Source: Clostridia bacterium (GTDB lineage: Bacteria; Bacillota; Clostridia; Oscillospirales; Acutalibacteraceae). Taken from it: DNA of 45,863 nucleotides. The position numbers and the translations under genes are program-made. How positions within the stretch are numbered: position 1 is the stretch's first letter; the number at the start of each line of letters is the position of its first letter. Location of the stretch: assembly GCA_017451425.1 (NCBI GenBank), contig JAFSPP010000013.1:1-45863 (forward strand), read 5' to 3'. The notes under the pieces are model-generated. The model saw nothing but the letters and a program-made list of their open reading frames with translations, was not told the DNA's origin and ran no database searches. Shown here piece after piece: positions 34,301 through 42,744 of this stretch.

Positions 34301-35473
34301 ATGAAAGTCGCAATCATCGGCGGAGGCGCATCGGGACTTGCATGCGCCATCACACTTAAAAGAGCGGACGAAAATATTGACGTAACCGTATTCGAGAAGT
34401 TGGACCGTCCCTGCAAGAAGATTCTTGCAACGGGTAACGGCAGGTGCAACCTCTCGAATTTTGTCGTCTCCGAGGAGTACTACAACGGAGACCACGAAAT
34501 CATCCATACGGTTCTCGACGAATTCGATGCCGTGGAGGCCCTGCGCTTCTTCTCGAGCCTGGGACTCAAAATCCGTGACGAAGAGGGACGCCTCTACCCC
34601 TACTCTATGAACGCAAGCAACGTAGTTACGATGCTTTTGAGTGAGGCAAAGCGTCTTAAAGTCAAAATCAGGACAGACTGTAAAGTAGAAACACTTGACA
34701 GCAAGCTGAAAATCAACGGAAAAGACAGATTCGATGCCGTAGTATTGAGCCTCGGAGGCAAGGCCGCTCCCCAGCACGGAACGGACGGCGACGGCTATAA
34801 AATCCTTAAAAACCTCGATATCAGGTACAATCCGATAACCCCTGCTCTCGTCCAGATAAAGACGAAGGAGGACTTAAAGGAACTCAAAGGCATACGCTTC
34901 AAAGGCGTCCTCTTCCTGCGCGAGGAGAACGACAATGACGACAGCCCGATAAAATTTCAGGAGGGCGAGCTCCTCTTCACCGACTACGGCATCTCCGGCA
35001 TACCCGCCATGCAGCTTTCAGGCGATGTAGCCCAGATGACCGCAAAAGGCGAACAGCCGCTCCTCAATGTCTGCTTCACACCCGACCTCGGCCTCAAAGA
35101 CGTCAACAGATATCTTCAGGACCAGCTTGATGCGGGCAGAAAAGGCTCCGAGATACTCTATGGTATCTTAAACGAGAAACTCGCGGACTACATATACAAG
35201 AAGAACAAGGGCGACATAAACAAGATCGCTCTCGATGTAATGTCCCTCCCCCTCACCGCAACAGGCACGAAGGGCTACAGGGATGCCCAGGTCACACGCG
35301 GCGGCGTAGGCAGTGATGAACTCAATGAACACTCCCTTCAGACAAAGAAGGTTCCGAACCTCTATATCACCGGAGAGCTCCTCGATGTAGACGGCACCTG
35401 CGGCGGATACAATCTCCACTTCGCCTGGGGCTCAGGCATAAAAGCCGCAAAGGAGATCATAAACAATGCTTAG
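34301..35473 (+). CDS. HI0933/BaiN-like flavoprotein (NAD(P)/FAD-dependent oxidoreductase)
   Basis: 390 aa, usual length. FAD-binding GGGASG at 7-12, the family signature KKILATGNGRCNLSN (about 43-57), a middle substrate domain, and the C-terminal ITGELLDVDGTCGGYNLHFAWGSG. Relatives include BaiN, which reduces bile-acid intermediates, but most family members have unknown substrates, so I give no specific function. GGGAGG lies before ATG. The stop overlaps the next flavoprotein by 8 bases. Confidence 0.92.
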   Translation: MKVAIIGGGASGLACAITLKRADENIDVTVFEKLDRPCKKILATGNGRCNLSNFVVSEEYYNGDHEIIHTVLDEFDAVEALRFFSSLGLKIRDEEGRLYPYSMNASNVVTMLLSEAKRLKVKIRTDCKVETLDSKLKINGKDRFDAVVLSLGGKAAPQHGTDGDGYKILKNLDIRYNPITPALVQIKTKEDLKELKGIRFKGVLFLREENDNDDSPIKFQEGELLFTDYGISGIPAMQLSGDVAQMTAKGEQPLLNVCFTPDLGLKDVNRYLQDQLDAGRKGSEILYGILNEKLADYIYKKNKGDINKIALDVMSLPLTATGTKGYRDAQVTRGGVGSDELNEHSLQTKKVPNLYITGELLDVDGTCGGYNLHFAWGSGIKAAKEIINNA

Positions 35474-37088
35474 AATCTCCGATATCAAGCTGCCCGTCGA
35501 CCACACGGAGGAGGACCTGAAAACTCAGATTTCAAAGATAATCAGAACCGATGAAATAAAGGAAATAAAGATCTTCAGGCGCTCAATCGACTCCAGAAAA
35601 AAGAGCGATATACACTTCGTCTATACGGTAGATGTAGTCTCCGGAGCAGACGAAGCAAAGATACTCAAAAAATCAGACCCGAAAAAGGTAAGCGAAGCAA
35701 AACAATATAAATATGAAACCCCGGAAAACAGGAGAACGAGCTCACTCAGGCCGGTTGTGACGGGCTTCGGCCCGGCCGGCATGTTCTGTGCCCTCCTCCT
35801 TGCACGTGAGGGTTTGAGACCTCTTGTCATCGAACGCGGGGCAGACGTCGACCGGAGGACGAAGGATGTCAACTCCTTCTGGTCGACAAGGAAACTCAAC
35901 ACCGACTCGAACGTGCAGTTCGGCGAGGGCGGTGCCGGCACGTTTTCCGACGGAAAACTCACAACCGGCATCAAGGATGAGCGGCAGACCAAGGTGTTTG
36001 AGGAATTCATACACTTCGGTGCTCCCGAGCAGATAATGTACTCGAACTATCCACACATAGGCACCGACAAACTTAAAGATGTCGTAAAGAATCTCAGGAA
36101 AGAGATAATCTCCCTGGGCGGAGAGATCAGATTCAACTGCAGACTCACCGACCTCATCATCTACAACAATGCCATTCAGGGCATAACCTTCATAAACGAG
36201 AACGGAAAACAGGAAGATTTTGAGACAGATACTCTCGTCCTCGCAATAGGCCACTCGGCCCGTGACACACTCGAGATGCTCTATGACAAAGGTATCAATA
36301 TCATTCAGAAACCCTTCTCCGTAGGCACGAGAATAGAGCACCCCAGAGAGTTCATCGACAGGGCTCAGTACGGCGACTTCGCAGGCCACCCGGCACTCGG
36401 TGCCGCGAACTACAAGATGGCCTGCCACCCCGAACACGGCCGCGGCACCTACACCTTCTGTATGTGTCCGGGCGGCACCGTAGTCGCCGCTTCAAGTGAA
36501 GAAGGCATGCTCGTCGTAAACGGCATGAGCGAATACGCGAGAGACAAGGAAAACTCAAACTCAGCCCTCCTTGTTGGCATAAGCCCTGAGGACTTTTCCA
36601 CAGACCATCCCCTTTCGGGAATGCACCTTCAGAGAGAAATAGAAAGAAAAGCCTTTGCGCTCGGCGGCGGAGACTACACGGCTCCGGCACAGACCGTCAA
36701 AGACTTCCTGAATAACGAAAAGAGCACAAAGTTCGGCGCTGTAAAACCCAGTTGTCCCACGGGCACGGTCCCGAGCGACATAAGGGAAATCCTGCCGGTA
36801 AAGGTCACCGACAACATTGCCGATGCCCTTCTCAAAATGGACAAGATGCTCAAAGGCTTCGCCATGCCGGAAGCCGTGCTCACCGCACCCGAGTCCCGCT
36901 CCTCCTCACCCGTACGCATAATAAGGGATGACTTCTTCCAGGCATCACGGGGCGACATGCCCCTCGCGGGCCTCTATCCCTGCGGCGAAGGCGCCGGCTA
37001 CGCCGGAGGCATAGTCTCCGCCGCCGTCGACGGCATCCGCGCCTTCGAAGCCATACTTAAAGATGAATCCCCATACCAGAGCATATGA
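35466..37088 (+). CDS. COG2509-type FAD-dependent dehydrogenase
   Basis: 540 aa. An N-terminal domain of about 90 residues (basic, mixed alpha/beta) is followed by a FAD-binding Rossmann core with GFGPAG near 98-103, GEGGAGTFSDGKLTTG, and a C-terminal PCGEGAGYAGGI segment. This whole-protein pattern is widespread in Firmicutes, but no reaction is established. It is coupled to the HI0933-like gene upstream by an 8-base overlap; two flavoproteins in one operon may act in sequence. Confidence 0.88.
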   Translation: MLRISDIKLPVDHTEEDLKTQISKIIRTDEIKEIKIFRRSIDSRKKSDIHFVYTVDVVSGADEAKILKKSDPKKVSEAKQYKYETPENRRTSSLRPVVTGFGPAGMFCALLLAREGLRPLVIERGADVDRRTKDVNSFWSTRKLNTDSNVQFGEGGAGTFSDGKLTTGIKDERQTKVFEEFIHFGAPEQIMYSNYPHIGTDKLKDVVKNLRKEIISLGGEIRFNCRLTDLIIYNNAIQGITFINENGKQEDFETDTLVLAIGHSARDTLEMLYDKGINIIQKPFSVGTRIEHPREFIDRAQYGDFAGHPALGAANYKMACHPEHGRGTYTFCMCPGGTVVAASSEEGMLVVNGMSEYARDKENSNSALLVGISPEDFSTDHPLSGMHLQREIERKAFALGGGDYTAPAQTVKDFLNNEKSTKFGAVKPSCPTGTVPSDIREILPVKVTDNIADALLKMDKMLKGFAMPEAVLTAPESRSSSPVRIIRDDFFQASRGDMPLAGLYPCGEGAGYAGGIVSAAVDGIRAFEAILKDESPYQSI

Positions 37089-37093
37089 TTATC

Positions 37094-37122
37094 TTGCAAG
37101 ACGGCAAAACGCGAATTATAAT
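37094..37122 (+). promoter_or_regulatory. Promoter of the lipase gene
   Basis: TTGCAA (37094-37099), a 17-base spacer and consensus TATAAT (37117-37122), starting only 6 bases past the previous stop codon. Confidence 0.8.
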
Positions 37123-37153
37123 GAAAAGGCAATAAATTTAGGAGGCGTACTAA

Positions 37154-38356
37154 ATGAACAGCGAGTTTAAAAGACTCAACAACTATCCCTGGGTAGCATT
37201 CCACGGATTTGCCGGTTTCGGCGACAACGAAAGATCAATGAAGTACTGCCCGTATTTCGGTTCCTTTTCAACAAGCATTCCGAAACTCTTTGAGAGGTGC
37301 GGAACGGAAATCCACACACCTTCAATGAGCGGCTTCACCTCCATGTGGGACAGGGCCTGCGAGGCCTATGCCCAGATAGTCGGCGGCCGTGTCGACTACG
37401 GTAAGGTTCACTCAGAGAAATACGGTCATGCCCGCTACGGACGTACATACGAGGCCATGGTTCCCGACTGGGGCCAGCTGGATGAAGAGGGCAAAATCAA
37501 AAAGATCAACGTAATCGGTCATTCCTTCGGCGGACCTACAGTCCGTTTCTTCGTCAACATGATGATGGAGGGCTCAAAGGAAGAGATTGAAGGCACGGAT
37601 CCCGATGATCTTTCCGAGTTTTTCAAGGGCGGACACAAGGGCTGGATTCATTCCTGCACAACCCTTGCTTCCGCAAACGACGGTATCTCTTTCCTCTATG
37701 CGATAGAGAAACCCGCTCCCTACATTGCCCAGGCTCTCGTAGCATTTCTTGCAGGTCTCGGCAGCATCCCCTTCGCAGAGTGGTATGACCCTCAGATGGA
37801 GCAGTGGGGCCTCGGCCTTCCTCCGGAGGAGAGAAAGTACAGAAAGTTCCACCTCGACTTCAAAAATGCCAAGCGCTACTACTATTCCGATGACTGCTGT
37901 CTGAAAGACCTCTATGTCCACACTCAGAGAGAGCGTACAAAGGACTGGAAGACATACGACGACATCTACTACTTCGCATACTCCGCCTGCCGCACTGCAC
38001 CTGACGCAAACGGCAACTGGCGTCCGGACAAGAAACTGGTATTCTTCATGAAACCCACAGCCATCATCGTCGGCAAGTATCCCGGCAATCCCGAAGACAA
38101 AGACCATGCCGCGATCGATGAGTCCTGGAAGCAGAACGACGGTCTTGTCAACACCCACTCCTCAAGAGCTCCCGAGCGCGAGCGCTGGGAACCCTGGCAC
38201 GGTGAACAGGATATCAAACCCGGTATCTGGTACGACATGCCCACCGAGGAGAAGGACCACATGTCCTACTGCGGCGTAGGAGAATCCAAAGCGGATTACG
38301 CAGTATTCTTCTATGACATACTCCGCCGTATTGACAACCTTCCTTCAATGGACTAA
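37154..38356 (+). CDS. Family I.5/I.6-type lipase (Geobacillus/Staphylococcus-like), no signal peptide
   Basis: 400 aa alpha/beta hydrolase. Nucleophile S124 in GHSFGG, acid D329 in QNDGLVNT, base H369 in KDHMS, and oxyanion HGFAG at 17-21. The zinc site typical of this lipase family also appears complete: D66 (MWDRAC), H86 and H92 (KVHSEKYGHAR), and D252 (LKDLY). Known relatives are secreted pre-proteins; this one starts right at the catalytic domain (PWVAFHGF near 12-19) with GGAGG before ATG 37154. It therefore appears cytoplasmic, or exported by a non-classical route. Single-gene unit with its own promoter and terminator. Confidence 0.9.
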   Translation: MNSEFKRLNNYPWVAFHGFAGFGDNERSMKYCPYFGSFSTSIPKLFERCGTEIHTPSMSGFTSMWDRACEAYAQIVGGRVDYGKVHSEKYGHARYGRTYEAMVPDWGQLDEEGKIKKINVIGHSFGGPTVRFFVNMMMEGSKEEIEGTDPDDLSEFFKGGHKGWIHSCTTLASANDGISFLYAIEKPAPYIAQALVAFLAGLGSIPFAEWYDPQMEQWGLGLPPEERKYRKFHLDFKNAKRYYYSDDCCLKDLYVHTQRERTKDWKTYDDIYYFAYSACRTAPDANGNWRPDKKLVFFMKPTAIIVGKYPGNPEDKDHAAIDESWKQNDGLVNTHSSRAPERERWEPWHGEQDIKPGIWYDMPTEEKDHMSYCGVGESKADYAVFFYDILRRIDNLPSMD

Positions 38357-38379
38357 TAACCCCCAAAAAAACATCACAC

Positions 38380-38412
38380 AAAAAGGACCTCCCCAAAAGG
38401 AGGTCCTTCTCA
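38380..38412. terminator. Terminator after the lipase, possibly bidirectional
   Basis: Stem AAGGACCTCC/GGAGGTCCTT with loop CCAAAA-type, identical in stem sequence to the terminator at 152-182. An A-run lies on the left and TTCTCATTTT on the right. Confidence 0.8.
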
Positions 38413-38418
38413 TTTTGT

Positions 38419-38520
38419 CTAAGCCGCAAGAGCGTTAGCATTTACACGCTCTATTACTCTTTTTATTCCCATCCAAACTTTAGCAAGAATTTTATATGTC
38501 CCATTATTCTCTCCAATCAT
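38419..38520 (-). pseudogene. Possible 33-aa ORF or decayed C-terminal fragment
   Basis: Frame MIGENNGTYK to ERVNANALAA then TAG, no usable ribosome binding site. The frame is contiguous with the preceding small ORF: after its TAA, six codons lead into this Met without another stop. It may be the leftover tail of a longer gene. The surrounding 38413-38535 stretch holds nothing else I recognise. Confidence 0.25.
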
Positions 38521-38535
38521 TTTTCTGCACAGAGA

Positions 38536-38721
38536 TTATCTCTCCTCAGGTGGACAGATCTTCGGCAGAATTTCAAGGAAGTGCTGACCGATCTTCTCTG
38601 CGTCATAACCGTTGGCCTCGCAGATGAACCGGACGGTATCCGGCAGCAGGACGTGGCCCTTTGCTTTCTCTGCTTTGTATTTCTGCCACTCTTCGTAATC
38701 TTTATTTGAGATTTGCTTCAT
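38536..38721 (-). CDS. Small hypothetical protein in the fic patch
   Basis: 61 aa, charged and helical (MKQISNKDYEEWQKYKAEK...), with a PDTVRFICEANGYDAEKIGQHFLE centre and a C-terminal PPEER. No domain recognised. GAGGG lies eight bases before the ATG, and the start overlaps the stop of the upstream chimeric ORF (ATGA), so it looks translated as the third gene of the fic transcript. It could be an accessory or phage-type protein; I do not assign a role. Confidence 0.5.
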   Translation of the reverse strand: MKQISNKDYEEWQKYKAEKAKGHVLLPDTVRFICEANGYDAEKIGQHFLEILPKICPPEER

Positions 38722-38879
38722 AACCTGTCCCTCAATTCCTTCCTAACTTTCTCCAAAACGATATTCTGCTTTGTGATGGTCGGTTTCACATATATCTCCT
38801 TTTCATATCCAGCTATCGGATGGATTACATTTGGATCAGGATTCTTCCCGTTCTTGTTTTTGAGTTCACCAGTAATCAT
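38718..38879 (-). pseudogene. Chimeric gene remnant: HsdM-like start joined to a Vat/CatB-like acetyltransferase N-terminus
   Basis: 53 codons. The first eight residues MITGELKN match the usual opening of type I restriction methyltransferase HsdM. Residues about 13-40 (NPDPNVIHPIAG, then EIYVKPTITKQNI) match the opening of Vat/CatB-family xenobiotic O-acetyltransferases. The expected continuation (VGDYTY...) is replaced by VLEKVRKELRDRL and a stop. Both halves are from memory of the families. The ATG overlaps the fic stop by 4 bases. It is too short to be an enzyme, so I read it as recombination debris that still sits in a translated operon. Confidence 0.5.
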
Positions 38880-39931
38880 TTTTTCTCTCCATTCCAGGTA
38901 TATGATGTGTATCGGCCTCCGCCGATTTTCTTTATTTCTTCTGCTTCAAGCAATTCAGCGAGCGTTCTCTGAACTGTTATTTGGCTAATATCCGGATACA
39001 TTGCAAGCAATTCTGATTTCGTTATCTCACCTATATGTCCTTTTATCGTTTCTCTGATGCGGTCTTGCTTTGAGAAACCGCTCGTAACTAAGATGTCGAC
39101 TCTGTCTGCAAACTCTCTGTATGCTGCTACTATAATTCCAAGCATATACCTTACAAATGGACCATAGTCGTTTTCACCTTCATGCCAATCTACCGAGCTT
39201 TTTTGCAAAGCTTCATAATATGTTTCTTTTGTATTTGAAATCAATTTTTCGATACTTATATACTTTCCGACTATATATCCCGAACGATAAAGTAAGAGAA
39301 GTGTGAGAAGTCTGCTCAGGCGTCCGTTTCCATCATCAAACGGATGTATTGATAAAAAGTCCAGAATAAAAATTGAGATTATAATCAGCGGGTCCAGGTC
39401 ATTGTCTGCAAGTGCTTTATCAAATGCCATACACAGACTGTCTACCGCTTCCGGAGTTTCCCACGCTGATACAGGTTTAAATCTGATGAGTTTCGTTCCG
39501 TCAGGCAGCTCTTCTTCGATTACATTTTCGCTTCTTTTGAAAACTCCTCCCGGCGTTCCGGTATACTTACAGAGATCCCTGTGAAGCTGAAGAATCATCG
39601 AAGGCTTTGCAGTAATGTAATCATAATTCTCATGAATAGTGTTTAACACATCTCTGTAACCTGCTATTTCTTTTTCATCACGCGTTTGCGGCATAGTCTT
39701 TTCATTTACAAGTTTTTTTAAGCGCTCATTTGAAGTCTTTATACCTTCAATGCTGTTAGAAGCCTCTGTACTCTGTATTTTGGCCACTTCCAATAATTGA
39801 TTAAGCGCATCACTGTTCGCATCAATAAACAGGGCTTGCTGTCCCTTATACTCATGAATAGTTGTAAGCATTTTTACAACATCAGGAGTTAAGAGCTTTA
39901 AATACTCTCTTTTGAAATCAAACTGTCTCAT
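38876..39931 (-). CDS. Class II Fic protein (AMP-transferase) with C-terminal winged helix
   Basis: 351 aa. Fic core motif HPFDDGNGRLSR at 196-207 (catalytic H196). The N-terminal inhibitory helix has S58-xxx-E62-G63, the (S/T)xxxE(G/N) signature of class II Fic proteins, so AMPylation should be self-inhibited. Residues about 290-345 form a winged helix-turn-helix (KSELLAMYPDISQITVQRTLAEL). It probably AMPylates a protein target and may bind DNA. GAGG lies seven bases before ATG. Lower GC and more Lys/Ile/Asn codons than the flanking housekeeping genes suggest acquisition. Its promoter is surrounded by a repeated 20-bp element. Confidence 0.92.
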   Translation of the reverse strand: MRQFDFKREYLKLLTPDVVKMLTTIHEYKGQQALFIDANSDALNQLLEVAKIQSTEASNSIEGIKTSNERLKKLVNEKTMPQTRDEKEIAGYRDVLNTIHENYDYITAKPSMILQLHRDLCKYTGTPGGVFKRSENVIEEELPDGTKLIRFKPVSAWETPEAVDSLCMAFDKALADNDLDPLIIISIFILDFLSIHPFDDGNGRLSRLLTLLLLYRSGYIVGKYISIEKLISNTKETYYEALQKSSVDWHEGENDYGPFVRYMLGIIVAAYREFADRVDILVTSGFSKQDRIRETIKGHIGEITKSELLAMYPDISQITVQRTLAELLEAEEIKKIGGGRYTSYTWNGEKK

Positions 39932-40079
39932 TTAATTACCTCATTTTGCTTTTAATTTAATCATTTGCCCCCAAAATAATGCAATTAAATTATAGAAGCA
40001 AAGATCTGTCTTGTCAAGTTCAATTTACTCATTTTATCGCAAAATGAGTAAATTAAACTGCAAAATGATCAAATTAAAA
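39931..40079. repeat. Five copies of a 20-bp element around the fic promoter
   Basis: Consensus near GCAAAATGAGTAAATTAAAC. Two copies lie in tandem at 39931-39950 and 39951-39970 (read on the - strand), the first covering the fic start codon. Three more lie at 40019-40038 (- strand), 40039-40058 (+ strand) and 40060-40079 (+ strand). The middle pair makes an inverted repeat with 12-bp arms TTTACTCATTTT/AAAATGAGTAAA. The sites bracket the -10 and -35 boxes, as expected for a cooperative operator. Confidence 0.85.
39989..40017 (-). promoter_or_regulatory. Promoter of fic
   Basis: On the - strand, perfect TTGACA (40012-40017), a 17-base spacer and perfect TATAAT (39989-39994). A full-consensus promoter in front of a potential toxin is most sensible if it is tightly repressed by the flanking repeats. 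Confidence 0.88.
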
Positions 40080-40105
40080 CTCCCTTCGACTGAAGGGAGT
40101 TTTTT
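40076..40105. terminator. Terminator of the NagZ-like gene (bidirectional)
   Basis: Stem ACTCCCTTC/GAAGGGAGT with loop GACT. T-run on the + side and A-run (T-run on the - strand) on the other. It overlaps the last copy of the 20-bp repeat. Confidence 0.85.
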
Positions 40106-40107
40106 CT

Positions 40108-41280
40108 CTATTTCAGTTTCAATTCCAGTATCCTGAGGACACTCTCGTCGAGGCGTTCCATAGGGATCTTACCCTCCTGCACGGCAGTGAGGACGCCGGC
40201 GTAGGCCTCGGGCAGGTGCGACGACAGGAGCAGCATGTCACAGCCGGCGTTTACGGCAAGCACGCTTGCCTCGGCGGGGCTGAAGAGCTCCGTTATGGCG
40301 CCCATCGAAAGGTCATCGGTCGCGACAAGGCCGTTCCAGCCGAGTTCGCCGCGAAGCTTGTCGGTGACAAGCGCGGCGGAGAGGTCTGCCGGCATCATGT
40401 CACCGGTGACCTTCGGACACGAGATGTGCGCCACCATTATTATGTCAGCCCCCGCATTTATTCCGGCGACAAAGGGAACAAGTTCACGGTTTAACATTTC
40501 ATCCCAGGTCCTGTCGGTTGTCGCGAGACCATAGTGTGTGTCATTTGCGGTGTCGCCGTGACCGGGAAAATGCTTCAGGGTACAATAGGTTCCCGCATCA
40601 TGGAAACCGGACACCGCGGAGGAGACCATGTCGGCGGCGACATTCGGATTGCCGCCGAAGGCCCTGTTTCCTATTACACGATTTTTAGGATTTGTATTTA
40701 TGTCAGCCACGGGTGCCAGGTCAATGTCGATCCCGTAGTCTTTCAGATATTTGCCTATGGTTAATCCAACATTGTATGCCCTGGCAGGCTTGCCCGTGGC
40801 CGCAATACTTTCCATACTGTCAAAACGTTCAACATCAAAGTTTTCGTTGGCGGCAATTCTCGAGACTCTGCCGCCCTCCTCGTCTATTGAGATGAAAGGA
40901 GTAATCTCATTCAGGGAATGAAGCTGCGCGGTAAGCTCCTTCAGCTGATCAGGTTTATCTATGTTCTTTGCAAATATGACGAATCCTCCCACGGGATACT
41001 TCCCGTAGAAAGCCTTCATTTCGTCAGATACGGTCTTGACACCCTCAGCGTAAGGGTCAACAAGCTCCTCCGCCGTTTTTGTCTCGTCAATACAGTCAGC
41101 GCGCACAAAGAAGAGCTGCGCCACCTTCTCCTCGGTGCTCATTGAGGCGAGAAGTTTTTCGGCATCTGACAGTTCCTTCGCAGTCGTCGTCTCAGGCTCG
41201 GGCGGATTGTTGTCAATCCTCGTGCAGCCGAAGAGCAGACAGAGAGAAAGTATTAAAATGATTGAAACAAGTCTTTTCAA
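40108..41280 (-). CDS. Lipoprotein beta-N-acetylhexosaminidase of GH3 (NagZ-like)
   Basis: 390 aa. Lipoprotein signal peptide with lipobox LLFGC (C19), a Pro/Thr linker, then the GH3 barrel: GGFVIFAKNI, ISIDEEGGRVSR, KHFPGHGDT (the His/Asp dyad acting as acid-base) and TDDLSM (nucleophile Asp). GH3 NagZ enzymes remove terminal N-acetylglucosamine from muropeptides; being exported, this one would act on the cell wall outside. Single-domain, without the C-terminal GH3 domain. I chose TTG 41280 because AAGGTG lies six bases upstream; the GTG at 41289 falls inside that site. Confidence 0.9.
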   Translation of the reverse strand: MKRLVSIILILSLCLLFGCTRIDNNPPEPETTTAKELSDAEKLLASMSTEEKVAQLFFVRADCIDETKTAEELVDPYAEGVKTVSDEMKAFYGKYPVGGFVIFAKNIDKPDQLKELTAQLHSLNEITPFISIDEEGGRVSRIAANENFDVERFDSMESIAATGKPARAYNVGLTIGKYLKDYGIDIDLAPVADINTNPKNRVIGNRAFGGNPNVAADMVSSAVSGFHDAGTYCTLKHFPGHGDTANDTHYGLATTDRTWDEMLNRELVPFVAGINAGADIIMVAHISCPKVTGDMMPADLSAALVTDKLRGELGWNGLVATDDLSMGAITELFSPAEASVLAVNAGCDMLLLSSHLPEAYAGVLTAVQEGKIPMERLDESVLRILELKLK

Positions 41281-41359
41281 AACAATCACCTTTGAGATTA
41301 TACTACACTTTTTTGCTGTTTGAAAAGTGATAGGTTGACCATTTCGGGCGATTTAAAAA

Positions 41360-41388
41360 TTGATAGCGGCAATTATTTCTAATATAAT
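41360..41388 (+). promoter_or_regulatory. Promoter of the membrane LuxR-type regulator operon
   Basis: TTGATA (41360-41365), a 17-base spacer and TATAAT (41383-41388), about 30 bases before the ATG. Confidence 0.78.
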
Positions 41389-41418
41389 TAAATCAAACAA
41401 ACCGATCGGAGAACCGGC

Positions 41419-42732
41419 ATGAAAAAAACTACTCTCATCTACACAGCGATAGTAGCCGTATGCTTCCTGTATACGGGCTCTGCCTACATGTCTCAGATGT
41501 ACGTACTTACGAACTTCTTTGACGACACAATGGTTGATATCATCACTTCCGGTGTCTACTACATATTACAGGCGCTCGGCATGCTCGCGCTCTTTCTCTG
41601 CCTGAGGAAAAAACCTGATGTGTTTGGTAAAAAGGCCCTCTTTGTTGGGTCGTTGGTATTCGGCATCTTCATGATGATAGGCATGCTGATTCTGACAAAT
41701 CCGGTTCTCATGCTCATCTGCGCTTGCATATTCAATTTCCTCTGCGGCATATACTTCTGCTACTATCTCACAATGCTCGCCGCGAATGTGCCCGGTGAAC
41801 ACCTCGGCCTTTGCTACGGTATAGCCTATGCCCTGGCCTCGGTCGGCACATACCTCTTCTCCCTTATCAAGGGCGGGGAGTTCCTGACCTCGAAGGAAAT
41901 AATAGCAGTCTACACGATTCTCGCTGCCGTGACCGCAGCGCTTGTCATGTACGCTGATAACATTGCTCCCGAAAAGACAAGGGAAGTCAGAAACGAAAAG
42001 AACATAAACTTCCTCATCCCGATAATCATACTGATGACGATTGTCAGCACGCTGGGCTCTTCGCTCTTCCTCTCGATACCGTTTAACGACAGCGTAAACT
42101 TCACGCTCGTCCGTGCCTTCTACGGCATAGGCCTCATCGCTGCCGGTTTCATAATTGACAAGAGCCGCTTCATCGGCAGCATTGTCGTCCTCGCGAGCTT
42201 TACTTATCCGCTCATCGCCACTGCCCTCCTCACGGGCGGCTCGAGCAACACGGTATACCTCATCATAAGCTACATCTGTATAGGCTTCTTCTCGGTCTAC
42301 CGTGTCACGGCATTTGCGGACATAGGTCCGCTCTTCGCCTGCGTCGGCCTGATGGTCTCACGTGCGGTTGAAGCTGTGGTCTCAGTCATTTCGATGTCGA
42401 CTGACATCTCAATCACGACACAGCTTATCATAACCGCCCTCATCTACCTCCCGCTCATCATCCTCTTCATGATAATGACCACAAGAAGAACCGAGCCCGT
42501 AAAAGCCGAGCTTACCGACGAGCAGCGCTTTGCTATTTTCTCTGACAATTATGGATTTACGGCGCGTGAAGCTGAAGTGTTCCGCGGCCTCACCGCAGGC
42601 CTCACGGACGATGAAATAGCCGCAAACTGTTTCATCTCAAAGAACACTGTCAGATTCCACGTCTCAAACATACTGAAAAAGACAGAGACAGCTTCCCGCA
42701 CTGAAGCGGTACGTCTCTTCACCAAAAGCTAA
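41419..42732 (+). CDS. Membrane-embedded LuxR-type regulator (12-TM, MFS-like)
   Basis: 437 aa. About twelve membrane helices (1 to about 360) resemble an MFS transporter fold, followed by a C-terminal LuxR helix-turn-helix (about 375-437: FTAREAEVFRGLTAGLTDDEIA, KNTVRFHVSNIL). The protein probably senses a ligand or membrane state and binds DNA while held in the membrane, a design known mainly from Actinobacteria of the Eggerthellaceae type and some Clostridia. GGAG precedes ATG. The next gene follows after 12 bases and encodes an exported zinc-finger protein, its most likely partner or target. Confidence 0.88.
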   Translation: MKKTTLIYTAIVAVCFLYTGSAYMSQMYVLTNFFDDTMVDIITSGVYYILQALGMLALFLCLRKKPDVFGKKALFVGSLVFGIFMMIGMLILTNPVLMLICACIFNFLCGIYFCYYLTMLAANVPGEHLGLCYGIAYALASVGTYLFSLIKGGEFLTSKEIIAVYTILAAVTAALVMYADNIAPEKTREVRNEKNINFLIPIIILMTIVSTLGSSLFLSIPFNDSVNFTLVRAFYGIGLIAAGFIIDKSRFIGSIVVLASFTYPLIATALLTGGSSNTVYLIISYICIGFFSVYRVTAFADIGPLFACVGLMVSRAVEAVVSVISMSTDISITTQLIITALIYLPLIILFMIMTTRRTEPVKAELTDEQRFAIFSDNYGFTAREAEVFRGLTAGLTDDEIAANCFISKNTVRFHVSNILKKTETASRTEAVRLFTKS

Positions 42733-42744
42733 GGAGGTCCTCAT

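Noticed and set aside
39932..40079. CRISPR array
   Set aside because: Repeat units are 20 bp, in both orientations, with zero or irregular spacing and no unique spacers; it is an operator-like array.
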